Assembly (NCBI GenBank): GCA_004213235.1
Contig: SHAI01000019.1
Location: 1 to 18,091 of the forward strand
Length of the DNA: 18,091 bases
From: Parvularculaceae bacterium
GTDB taxonomy: Bacteria > Pseudomonadota > Alphaproteobacteria > Caulobacterales > Parvularculaceae
Direction of reading: 5' to 3'
Made by a program: the position numbers and the translations under genes. The notes under the pieces were generated by a model. It was not told the origin of the DNA. It did not search any database and worked only from the letters and a program-made list of their open reading frames with translations. Positions 7,107-13,370 of the stretch are shown here, piece after piece (within the stretch, counting starts at the first letter, position 1; each line of letters opens with the position of its first letter).

Positions 7107-7122
7107 CAGCTAAACATTCTTT

Positions 7123-8052
7123 ATGACTGCTTCTAAAAATATACCAACATCATTGCACGGCCTTGGTTATGGCTGTGCAGGCGCGTGGGGAATGCCCTGG
7201 TTTTCTGAACAAAAAGCAAACCGACTGGTGATGCATGCCGCGGAACTTGGCATCTCCCATTTTGACACAGGCCCCTCCTATGCAAAAGGAAATGCAGAAT
7301 CGCGCCTCGGCCGAATAATGAAGTCAACCGCGGCAAGTAAAGATTGGTTCGTCAGCACAAAAACTGGTACGCGTTGGGACAGCAACGGTGTATTGTACAA
7401 TGACTTTTCAGAAGACAGCATCCGTACCGATGTTGAAAATAGCTTACGCCGATTTGGTCGGGAGCGACTAGATTTATTATACCTTCACGGACCTAGCTCG
7501 GAAGATATCATTCAATCCAGCGAAACCGTCAGAGCTTTGCAACAGGAAGGCAAAGTCCACCTTGCCGGCATTTGCGGGGAGCTAAATGCATTCGACTTCA
7601 TTTTGAGTGACCGGGAATTACAAGACAAAACTTTCAGCGTTGCGATGGGGGTCTTTAATATTTTCAAACGCGAACACAGAGACGCTTTTATAAAGGCGCA
7701 TACTGAAGGTTTAAAGGTTATTGCTATCGCACCGCTCGCACAAGGGTTGTATAATAGGAACTTCTTTTGGCCAACATCCGCATCTGATTTATGGACGATA
7801 GCACGCGCACTCATTAAAAATCGACCCGAACTTAATCAAGCACGATCGCGCAATTCAGATGTATTACACGACACCCCGGGATGGCGTGCTGCAGAACTTG
7901 CACTATCCTACGTCTTGGCACAGCCATTTATCGACGCAGCTATTTTTGCATCAACACGATCGGAACACCTTGACCAATTAGTTCGTGCAGCAATTGATGA
8001 ACCACCAGCTAACGCCATGGCGCGCATAGAGGCGCTTACCGATCAAGAATAA
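7123..8052 (+). CDS. Aldo/keto reductase family oxidoreductase
   Basis: A 309-residue NAD(P)H-dependent reductase with a TIM-barrel fold. The canonical catalytic tetrad is visible: Asp48 and Tyr53 in HFDTGPSYAKG, Lys80 in STKTG and His122 in YLHGP. VENSLRRFGRERLDLLYLHGP and the C-terminal AELALSYVLAQPFIDAAIFASTRSEHL fit the family. It lacks the R.S..SN cofactor tail motif in clear form. The DNA is visibly more AT-rich than its neighbours, with codons such as tta, aaa, aat and ata that are uncommon in the flanking genes. No Shine-Dalgarno precedes the ATG. It is not in an operon, and its substrate is unknown. It interrupts the space between MerR and rsmE, so horizontal acquisition is likely but not proven. 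Confidence 0.85.
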   Translation: MTASKNIPTSLHGLGYGCAGAWGMPWFSEQKANRLVMHAAELGISHFDTGPSYAKGNAESRLGRIMKSTAASKDWFVSTKTGTRWDSNGVLYNDFSEDSIRTDVENSLRRFGRERLDLLYLHGPSSEDIIQSSETVRALQQEGKVHLAGICGELNAFDFILSDRELQDKTFSVAMGVFNIFKREHRDAFIKAHTEGLKVIAIAPLAQGLYNRNFFWPTSASDLWTIARALIKNRPELNQARSRNSDVLHDTPGWRAAELALSYVLAQPFIDAAIFASTRSEHLDQLVRAAIDEPPANAMARIEALTDQE

Positions 8053-8333
8053 ATTACGTCGTTTGCAATAAATAGATGATTACTGGCCTACGCTAAATAT
8101 ATCCGCCGCATCCCCATTATCGGTGATTTCAGAAAACCACCGCCTATCACCACTCACGGCCAAACACGTCGAGGGAACAGAAAATCAAATAGTGTTGGCA
8201 CATTCTCAGACGAGAGGTTGTGAGATTCGCGCCATAATCGCGTACCCCCCGTCGAATGCATACCATGAAACATATCAAACTTTTTCCGCCATTTAGCGTC
8301 ATTCTTGGGCCGTCATTCTTTGACGTGGTAAGG
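8053..8333. other. Intergenic stretch of 281 bp with a possible minus-strand coding remnant
   Basis: No complete gene is supported. On the minus strand 8157-8312 is open for 52 codons, containing segments FDMFHGMHSTGGTRLWRE and ENVPTLFDFLFPRRVWP before a TGA at 8156-8154. It looks protein-like but I cannot assign it. A 10-bp direct repeat, CGTCATTCTT, occurs at 8298-8307 and 8311-8320, immediately beside the rsmE stop. In many alphaproteobacteria a glutamate-cysteine ligase gene follows rsmE here; none is present. Confidence 0.4.
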
Positions 8334-9101
8334 TCAGGTTTTTGCCAAATCGCCGAGCGCTGCCTGCCATAGGGTGATTGCGGCAATCGCGGCGGTATCA
8401 GCGCGCAATATACGCGGACCTAACGTCACAGGCAGAACATTTGGCACCCCCCTCAGCATGGCCCGCTCATCCGGCGCAAAGCCGCCTTCCGGTCCAATAA
8501 GAATTGTTGCGCGCGAAAGCCTATCGTGTCCATTCAATACGTCCAGCATCGGTGCCGCACGACCATGATCGCCCCCCCATAGTGCCGACGGGTCGTCACC
8601 AGCTTCATCGCAAAAGATCAAAGCCCCTGCATCCCCATGCCGCTGAATAAAGCTGGACAGTTTAATTGGCTCATCTATCCGCGGTACACTGAGGCGACCG
8701 CATTGCTCGGCAGCCTCACGGGCAATGGCGGCCAGTCGATCAGTCCGCAGACGTTCATTATTTGTGCGGGCGGTGAGCACAGGCACAAATGCAGCAACGC
8801 CAAGTTCAACGCATTTTTGGATAAGAAACTCTGTCGGGCCACGCTTTATCGGGGCAAAGGCAAGGGTCAGGTCGGGTTCATGCCCAGGTAACCGGGTGCA
8901 TGTTCCGACGTTTGCCGTTGCACCAGCTTTCGACAATGCCGCGATAGTTGCTGCAAACTCACCGTCATTGCTATTAAACAGGCGAATCTCCGATCCCGGC
9001 TCGCGCCGCAGCACATTTTTGAGATAATGCGCTTGCTCCTTACTGAGCATGCAGGTGCCATCGCTTACCAGGTGCGCTTTGGTATAAAGTCTTGGTATCA
9101 T
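8334..9101 (-). CDS. rsmE: 16S rRNA (uracil(1498)-N3)-methyltransferase RsmE
   Basis: SAM-dependent SPOUT-class enzyme that methylates N3 of U1498 in 16S rRNA. The 255-residue protein shows the N-terminal PUA-like part (QAHYLKNVLRREPGSEIRLFN), the KRGPTEFLIQKCVELGV segment, AREAAEQCGRLSVPRI, and the knotted C-terminal SAM site ILIGPEGGFAPDE with LGPRILRADTAAIAAI. Start is the ATG at 9101. It is divergent from ubiA with 64 bp between starts, a neighbourhood seen in many alphaproteobacteria. The usual following gene, glutamate-cysteine ligase, is missing at this site. Confidence 0.96.
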   Translation of the reverse strand: MIPRLYTKAHLVSDGTCMLSKEQAHYLKNVLRREPGSEIRLFNSNDGEFAATIAALSKAGATANVGTCTRLPGHEPDLTLAFAPIKRGPTEFLIQKCVELGVAAFVPVLTARTNNERLRTDRLAAIAREAAEQCGRLSVPRIDEPIKLSSFIQRHGDAGALIFCDEAGDDPSALWGGDHGRAAPMLDVLNGHDRLSRATILIGPEGGFAPDERAMLRGVPNVLPVTLGPRILRADTAAIAAITLWQAALGDLAKT

Positions 9102-9165
9102 CCTATTCCGTTAGCGGCGTACGCCCAGATTTTGAAGCAGTAAAAAGATCAGCTAGACGCCTTTT

Positions 9166-10140
9166 ATGGAAAACCTGCCGAGCACCACGCCAATCGCCAA
9201 TGAACAAAGGCCCGCTGACGCCTCTGCAGCGAATTGGGTGGACAAATACGCGCCCTCCTCCGCAAAGCCTTATCTACGACTTATGCGCGCCGATCGCCCG
9301 GTTGGCGTCTGGTTGCTGTTTATTCCCTGTCTTTGGGGGGCGAGTTTAGCGCTGGCGACGGGGGAGACCACCCTTTTCACAACATTGAAACACGCGGCCC
9401 TTTTTGCTGTTGGCGCGTTCGTCATGCGAAGTGCCGGATGCGCTTATAACGATATTATAGACAAAGATATTGATGCCAAAGTCGCACGCACAGCGCTGCG
9501 GCCGATTCCGGCTGGCCAAATTACCCTAAAACAGGCCTGGACTTCATTGATTTTACTCAGTTTTGTCGGATTCATCGTGTTGATCCAATTCAATTGGGTG
9601 ACAATTGCAGTTGGAATGGCGTCCCTCGGTCTTGTCGGCGCCTATCCTTTCATGAAGCGGATTACCTGGTGGCCGCAGGCGTGGCTGGGCCTGACCTTTA
9701 ACTGGGGGGCGCTGGTGGGATTTAGCGCAGCGGCCGACCGGGTGAGCCTGCCTGCAATGTTGATTTATTGCGCAGGCGTTTCGTGGACGCTGGGTTATGA
9801 TACGGTTTACGCACACCAGGATAAGGAAGACGATGCGCTTATTGGCGTGAAGTCATCGGCACGTGCGCTTGGGGACAAAACCCGTCCGGCCCTTGCGGGA
9901 TTTTATGGCGTTTGCGTTCTACTCTTTTTGATCATTGGTGCCCTTATAAACGCCCACCCCGCATATTATGTCTCCCTGATACCGGCAGGCATGCATTTCA
10001 TTTGGCAAGTTCGGCAGTTTGACGACGCAGACAACGCCGGTCTCCTTAAAATATTCAAATCCAACAGAATTGCAGGCCTCCTACTACTCTTGCCATTGCT
10101 CGTTCCATTGGTTTTGGATGGGATTGCGGCGAACGCCTAA
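9166..10140 (+). CDS. ubiA: 4-hydroxybenzoate polyprenyltransferase
   Basis: Integral membrane prenyltransferase that attaches the polyprenyl chain to 4-hydroxybenzoate in ubiquinone synthesis. At 324 residues it is of normal length with a soluble N-terminal extension of about 35 residues. The two Mg-diphosphate binding motifs are clear: CAYNDIIDKDIDAKVART (Asn95, Asp96, Asp99, Asp103) and LGYDTVYAHQDKEDD (Tyr211, Asp212, Asp219, Asp222). Around eight hydrophobic segments follow the expected pattern, and RLMRADRPVGVWLL is the family's opening. It is divergent from rsmE and 55 bp upstream of the msrB start. The start is the ATG at 9166, without a strong ribosome binding site. Confidence 0.97.
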   Translation: MENLPSTTPIANEQRPADASAANWVDKYAPSSAKPYLRLMRADRPVGVWLLFIPCLWGASLALATGETTLFTTLKHAALFAVGAFVMRSAGCAYNDIIDKDIDAKVARTALRPIPAGQITLKQAWTSLILLSFVGFIVLIQFNWVTIAVGMASLGLVGAYPFMKRITWWPQAWLGLTFNWGALVGFSAAADRVSLPAMLIYCAGVSWTLGYDTVYAHQDKEDDALIGVKSSARALGDKTRPALAGFYGVCVLLFLIIGALINAHPAYYVSLIPAGMHFIWQVRQFDDADNAGLLKIFKSNRIAGLLLLLPLLVPLVLDGIAANA

Positions 10141-10195
10141 ATTGCGGATAACGAAAAAAAGTGCCCGGCGAACGGCGCTCACAAGGATCACGCCC

Positions 10196-10702
10196 ATGAT
10201 AAAAAGACGCGACCTGATATCAACTTCGGCGGCCGCCTTTGCTTTCACAGCAGGCGGACGCGCATTCGCGGAGGAAGCATTGACCAACCCAGATCCATCA
10301 ACAATTCCAGATTTCGAAAAATGGCAACTCAGCGACAGCGAATGGAAAAAACGTTTGTCGCCGGAGGCCTACCGGGTCTTACGCAAGGAAGCGACGGAAC
10401 GGGCCTGGACAAGTGACTTGAACGACGAGAAGCGTAAGGGCATCTATGCCTGCGCGGGATGTGGTCTTGATCTCTTTTCCTCTGACGCAAAGTTTGATTC
10501 AGGCACGGGATGGCCATCATTCTGGGACGTTCTGCCCAATGCCATCGGCACGAAAACAGACTTCAAACTAATCGTACCGCGCACCGAATATCACTGTGCG
10601 CGTTGTGGCGGCCACCAGGGGCATGTCTTTAAAGATGGCCCAGCGCCGACCGGACTTCGTTATTGCAATAACGGCGTTGCGCTGACTTTCCGTCCGTCAT
10701 GA
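10196..10702 (+). CDS. msrB: Peptide-methionine (R)-S-oxide reductase, exported form
   Basis: Reduces methionine-R-sulfoxide in proteins. The chosen start, ATG at 10196 with AAGGA 8 nt upstream, gives 168 residues and an N-terminal MIKRRDLISTSAAAFAFTAGGRAFA, a twin-arginine signal followed by an AFA|EE cleavage site. The MsrB domain occupies residues about 40-168: zinc ligands Cys86/Cys89 (CAGC) and Cys134/Cys137 (CARC), the GTGWPSFW motif and catalytic Cys157 in LRYCNNGVAL. A periplasmic location, inferred from the signal, suggests repair of oxidised envelope proteins. An apparent longer frame starting inside ubiA has no family support. Confidence 0.95.
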   Translation: MIKRRDLISTSAAAFAFTAGGRAFAEEALTNPDPSTIPDFEKWQLSDSEWKKRLSPEAYRVLRKEATERAWTSDLNDEKRKGIYACAGCGLDLFSSDAKFDSGTGWPSFWDVLPNAIGTKTDFKLIVPRTEYHCARCGGHQGHVFKDGPAPTGLRYCNNGVALTFRPS

Positions 10703-10721
10703 ATCGACTAAGCGCCTGGTC

Positions 10722-10745
10722 ACGGTGTTGTGCCCATGACACCGT
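10722..10745. terminator. Hairpin between convergent msrB and COQ9 genes
   Basis: ACGGTGT (10722-10728) and ACACCGT (10739-10745) form a perfect 7-bp stem around a 10-nt loop, 20 bp after the msrB stop. No T-tract follows, so it is at best a weak bidirectional terminator or transcript-end stabiliser. Confidence 0.35.
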
Positions 10746-10767
10746 ATTACCCGCACCGGCGTCGACG

Positions 10768-10799
10768 TAGCACACATCTTCAGTAGCACATCTCTTCAG
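10768..10799. repeat. Two imperfect 16-bp tandem repeats
   Basis: TAGCACACATCTTCAG (10768-10783) is followed directly by TAGCACATCTCTTCAG (10784-10799), identical at 14 of 16 positions. They lie in the msrB/COQ9 intergenic space and are a minor tandem duplication with no evident function. Confidence 0.8.
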
Positions 10800-10825
10800 T
10801 AGATCCGGTGTAGAGTTTTGCGCGA

Positions 10826-11497
10826 CTAATGATTGCGGCCATAGCGCGCCTTACCGAATGCGTTCGCTATACCGGCAAGATCTGGCGTGAATTTCTTTAC
10901 ACGGCCTTTTACCTTTTCGATCTGCATCACATTGTCGATTCGCGCGTCCAGGAAGCGCCTGGTTGCGCTTCCATCGTCACTGTCATCGGTCAGCCATCGC
11001 AACATTGTTGAGGAGATGACACCGGAAAGAATTGCGCGCTTGGAATAAAAGTTGAAGTCCGTCGACGTATCGCCGAGCGCACGCCAAATCTGATCCGCCG
11101 CGCGCCACGTCAATTTAGCGGAAAGTGGTTGTCTGGAAGGCAATGCAAGAGCCGTTGCTGCGCGTTGAGCGGCTTCTTTATGGTCGGAGAAATATTCAAT
11201 GCGCGCCCACACCCCAAGGGTCACTCGCTCGCGAATACGTTTGACCTCATCTGCGCGATGGATTGCAGCCGCAGCTGACCGGTCAGCCTCTGATGACCAA
11301 AACGCCAACACATCGCTCGCACCATGAGGCCAGGCAATCTCTGCCAGATTGGCGTCGTTTCCCACTTCAACCGCGGCCTGGCGAAATACCGACCGGGTAA
11401 ACCCCTCAAAAGATGCCGCCTCAAGGGTCGGCAACAGCAAGGACTGGCGCAGCTCGTCCAATTTTCCACCATCATTCGCAGCCTTTTGATCCGCCAT
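10826..11497 (-). CDS. COQ9 family ubiquinone biosynthesis protein
   Basis: A 223-residue protein of the COQ9 family, a lipid-binding, TetR-fold protein needed for ubiquinone synthesis in mitochondria and many alphaproteobacteria. The N-terminal part resembles the TetR fold (LLLPTLEAASFEGFTRSVFRQAAVEVG). The COQ9 C-terminal part has RIEYFSDHKEAAQRAATALALP and the hallmark SKLTWRAADQIWRALGDTSTDFNFYSKRAILSGV segment (here AKLTWRAADQ). A GAGGTGA lies 3-7 nt before the ATG at 11497, a good ribosome binding site. The neighbour rpsU is divergent, an arrangement found in other alphaproteobacteria. With ubiA in the same window it points to aerobic ubiquinone-based respiration. Confidence 0.93.
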   Translation of the reverse strand: MADQKAANDGGKLDELRQSLLLPTLEAASFEGFTRSVFRQAAVEVGNDANLAEIAWPHGASDVLAFWSSEADRSAAAAIHRADEVKRIRERVTLGVWARIEYFSDHKEAAQRAATALALPSRQPLSAKLTWRAADQIWRALGDTSTDFNFYSKRAILSGVISSTMLRWLTDDSDDGSATRRFLDARIDNVMQIEKVKGRVKKFTPDLAGIANAFGKARYGRNH

Positions 11498-11558
11498 ACT
11501 TCACCTCATTCTTGCTACCGCAATGATTTGGTTGCGCTTTCTAACCTTTCATGGAGAT

Positions 11559-11587
11559 GGGGCGTTGTCAGCAATTAGACAAGCCCC
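11559..11587. promoter_or_regulatory. Strong hairpin in the rpsU / COQ9 intergenic region
   Basis: GGGGC, one extra G, then TTGTC (11559-11569) pairs with GACAAGCCCC (11578-11587), a 10-bp stem with a single bulged G around the 8-nt loop AGCAATTA. It lies 160 bp upstream of rpsU and 62 bp upstream of COQ9. No T-run follows on either strand, so it is not a standard terminator. It may be a leader element or a binding site. Confidence 0.5.
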
Positions 11588-11747
11588 AAAAATTAACCCC
11601 GAAAGCGCCTCTAGAACGCAACACCTGGTGGACAACCAGACCAGGATTTGCTAGCTCGCGCGTTCACGCCTTTCGGCGAAGAAACTTTACAGATTTATCG
11701 CGCCGCGATCATCGGACCGGGGTGCCCTTAACCGTTGGAGAAGACCC

Positions 11748-11957
11748 CTGGTCCAGATTTCAGTCCGCGACAATAATGTCGAACAAGCCCTGCGTGCTCT
11801 AAAAAAGAAAATGCAGCGGGAAGGCACGTTCCGTGAAATGAAGCGCCGGAAGTTTTACGAAAAACCTTCCGAGAAACGCGCTCGCCAAAAGGCCGAGGCG
11901 GTACGTCGCGCGCGCAAATTGCTGCGCAAACGGCTTCAGCGCGAAGGTGCGGTTTAA
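11748..11957 (+). CDS. rpsU: 30S ribosomal protein S21, apparent CTG start
   Basis: The 69-residue translation (CTG read as Met) begins VQISVRDNNVEQALRALKKKM, then QREGTFREMKRR and YEKPSEKRARQKAEAVRRAR, a full-length S21 ending KRLQREGAV. S21 of relatives begins M-V-Q-I/V, which aligns the initiator exactly with the CTG at 11748. GGAG at 11737-11740 sits 7 nt before it, an ideal Shine-Dalgarno position. No ATG, GTG or TTG occurs in frame upstream within about 60 bp, and starting at the next in-frame ATG (11811, residue 22) would delete the conserved N-terminus. Either CTG is genuinely used or a base substitution is present in this sequence. The gene is divergent from COQ9; no clear terminator follows. 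Confidence 0.9.
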   Translation: MVQISVRDNNVEQALRALKKKMQREGTFREMKRRKFYEKPSEKRARQKAEAVRRARKLLRKRLQREGAV

Positions 11958-12100
11958 TATTTGTGCCGCACAGCAGCCTGAGATTTGCGTGTACCAAAAT
12001 ATGCGCTGCCACCCAGGAATTGTCTAACCGGCTAAGTTACGCGTACTTTCGAGCAAATGTGTTCCCAAGGAGAGGGGCTAAAAATTAATTGCACTCATGC

Positions 12101-12166
12101 ATGATTTGTTTTCAAATGAATCGAATATGCGTTTGTGACTGGTGCAGTTGCAATCTGACGGGGTAA
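12101..12166 (+). other. Cysteine-rich 21-codon upstream frame before mipA
   Basis: An ATG-to-TAA frame of 21 codons lies 35 bp upstream of the MipA/OmpV start and contains five cysteine codons, four of them in the pattern ICVCDWCSCN. The AAGGAGAGGGG at 12067-12077 is too far upstream to be its Shine-Dalgarno. It could be a leader peptide, but chance is the default explanation. Confidence 0.2.
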
Positions 12167-12201
12167 TAAAGCTTTGCTGCCAGAGGGGGCGCAAAAACAT
12201 C

Positions 12202-13143
12202 ATGTTGAAACGAGTATTCATGGCCGCGAGTTTGGCGGCGTTCATGGTGGCACCGGCAGCTTATGCCCAGCAATCAGCCGATGAGCCGTTTCTGGACCCG
12301 ATCTTCGGGGAACGGCCAAAGCGCTCGCAAGACCAAGAAATTCGCCCGATGAATGACGATGAGTTTGACGAGCCACAAGGCTGGTCGCCATTTCGCGGGT
12401 TCGTCGGCCTCTTCACACTTCTTGTCCCGGAGAGCACAAATCTCAGCCTCGGGGTCGGCCCTGCTTATCGGCCTGATTATTTCGGCTCCGATGATTACGA
12501 ATTTCGACCGGATCCGCAGGTCTTTTTGAAGGTTAAAAACTTCCTGTTTTTCGATGATGATGGCGCTGACCTTGCATTGTTTGGCTTTTCAGGGGTCGCA
12601 ATTGGCCCATCGGTCCGAGTTGCTGGCCGTCGGCGCGAGCGCGATAATCCCGCCCTGCATGGCCTTGGCGATATCGGCTACACGTTTGAGGCTGGCGGTT
12701 TTGTTGCCGCGACCATTCTCAACCGAGTGCTCGTCCGCGGGAAAATCAGGAAGGGCCTGGCCGGGGGCCATGATGGGCTCATTATCGACGGTGCCGGGAC
12801 GGTGATGCTTTATTCCTCCCCACGTTTTTCCACGTCGCTTTCGGGGCATGTCGCCTGGGTGAACGGGGACTATGCCGATACATTTTTCACCGTCAATGAA
12901 GATCAGGCGGCGGCGTCCGGTCTGCCCCTTTACAATGCCAGTGCTGGCTTCCGCGATGTCGGCGGGAGCCTCAACGCTTATGTGAACATTGGCGAGCGCT
13001 GGTCAGTGAACCCTTATGTCAGTTATCGCCGGATTTTTGATGGCTTTGCAGAAACACCAATCATTGATCAGTATGGCAGCCGCAACCAGTTCATCGTTGG
13101 CTTCCATCTGATGCGTGAATTTTCTTTTTCTTTCATCAACTAA
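12202..13143 (+). CDS. MipA/OmpV family outer membrane protein
   Basis: A 313-residue outer-membrane beta-barrel. The start chosen is ATG 12202 (GAGGGGG about 12 nt upstream), which gives the signal peptide LKRVFMAASLAAFMVAPAAYAQQ with cleavage after AYA. The MipA/OmpV signature follows after an acidic linker: LSLGVGPAYRPDYFGSDDYEF, then RPDPQVFLKVKNFLFF. Later strands include GPSVRVAGRR, the extended gap segment GHDGLIIDGAGTVMLY and NPYVSYRRIFDG. The last residue is Asn (SFSFIN) rather than the usual C-terminal aromatic, although Phe is nearby. Family members act as scaffolds for peptidoglycan enzymes or as stress-related porins; the substrate here is unknown. It stands alone, convergent with yacG. 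Confidence 0.88.
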   Translation: MLKRVFMAASLAAFMVAPAAYAQQSADEPFLDPIFGERPKRSQDQEIRPMNDDEFDEPQGWSPFRGFVGLFTLLVPESTNLSLGVGPAYRPDYFGSDDYEFRPDPQVFLKVKNFLFFDDDGADLALFGFSGVAIGPSVRVAGRRRERDNPALHGLGDIGYTFEAGGFVAATILNRVLVRGKIRKGLAGGHDGLIIDGAGTVMLYSSPRFSTSLSGHVAWVNGDYADTFFTVNEDQAAASGLPLYNASAGFRDVGGSLNAYVNIGERWSVNPYVSYRRIFDGFAETPIIDQYGSRNQFIVGFHLMREFSFSFIN

Positions 13144-13155
13144 AAAAAATAAGAG

Positions 13156-13173
13156 ATGGGCACTTGGTGCCAT
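13156..13173 (-). terminator. Hairpin between convergent mipA and yacG
   Basis: GGCAC (13159-13163), loop TTG, GTGCC (13167-13171), extended to 7 bp if one G is bulged. On the minus strand it lies just after yacG and is followed 8 nt later by a run of Ts (the A-run at 13142-13149 on the plus strand), so it could end the infA-maf-rng-yacG transcript. The gap to the T-run makes it imperfect. Confidence 0.45.
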
Positions 13174-13175
13174 GT

Positions 13176-13370
13176 TCACAGATATGAGGGGTCTGCCTCG
13201 CCGTCTTCCTCCGCGGACGGAATGCCATAGCCCTCCGATAACCAGCGGTGGAGATCTAGATCCGCACACCGTTTAGAGCAAAACGGCTGGTAAGCGATTT
13301 CTGCCGAAGCACCACACTCTGGGCAGACTGCAGCACGATTTCGTCCATCAGGCGTTCTCAACGATGTCAT
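13176..13370 (-). CDS. yacG: DNA gyrase inhibitor YacG (zinc-binding)
   Basis: A small zinc-finger protein that binds GyrB and inhibits gyrase in E. coli. The 64-residue form starts at the ATG at 13370, 7 nt after GGAGG; a second ATG at 13376 directly abuts that motif and is less likely. The zinc ligands are visible as CPECG (Cys16, Cys19) and FCSKRCADLDLHRWLSEGY (Cys31, Cys35), the family pattern. The tail is acidic. It overlaps the end of rng by 23 bp and probably belongs to the same transcript. Confidence 0.92.
   Translation of the reverse strand: MTSLRTPDGRNRAAVCPECGASAEIAYQPFCSKRCADLDLHRWLSEGYGIPSAEEDGEADPSYL

Larger units (their letters stand above)
6788..7122. other. Intergenic stretch of 335 bp with a possible 3' gene remnant and AT-rich right half
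   Basis: No full gene and no tRNA cloverleaf were found here. The left part (6791-6889) is open on the minus strand for 32 codons and ends in a stop facing the MerR gene. It reads GALPVPVQQLRDMPG, then DANPYAMSNAA, with codon use like the neighbours. The right half, from about 6940, is clearly more AT-rich than the surroundings and holds an imperfect inverted repeat at 7080-7101 just before the aldo/keto reductase. The composition change suggests a junction of acquired DNA around 6890-6950, which is inference. Confidence 0.5.

Noticed and set aside
6788..7122. Possible tRNA gene after the MerR gene, where some alphaproteobacteria carry one
   Set aside because: No T-loop GTTCGAATC-type motif or acceptor stem pairing could be found.
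8147..8386. Minus-strand frame of 79 codons overlapping the end of rsmE
   Set aside because: Its N-terminal third is an out-of-frame reading of rsmE; no motif and no ribosome binding site.
10019..10195. N-terminal extension of msrB starting inside ubiA
   Set aside because: It overlaps ubiA out of frame, and the ATG at 10196 has a ribosome binding site and starts a proper Tat signal.
11551..11802. Plus-strand frame of 83 codons upstream of and overlapping rpsU
   Set aside because: Different frame from the recognisable S21 protein and no domain pattern.
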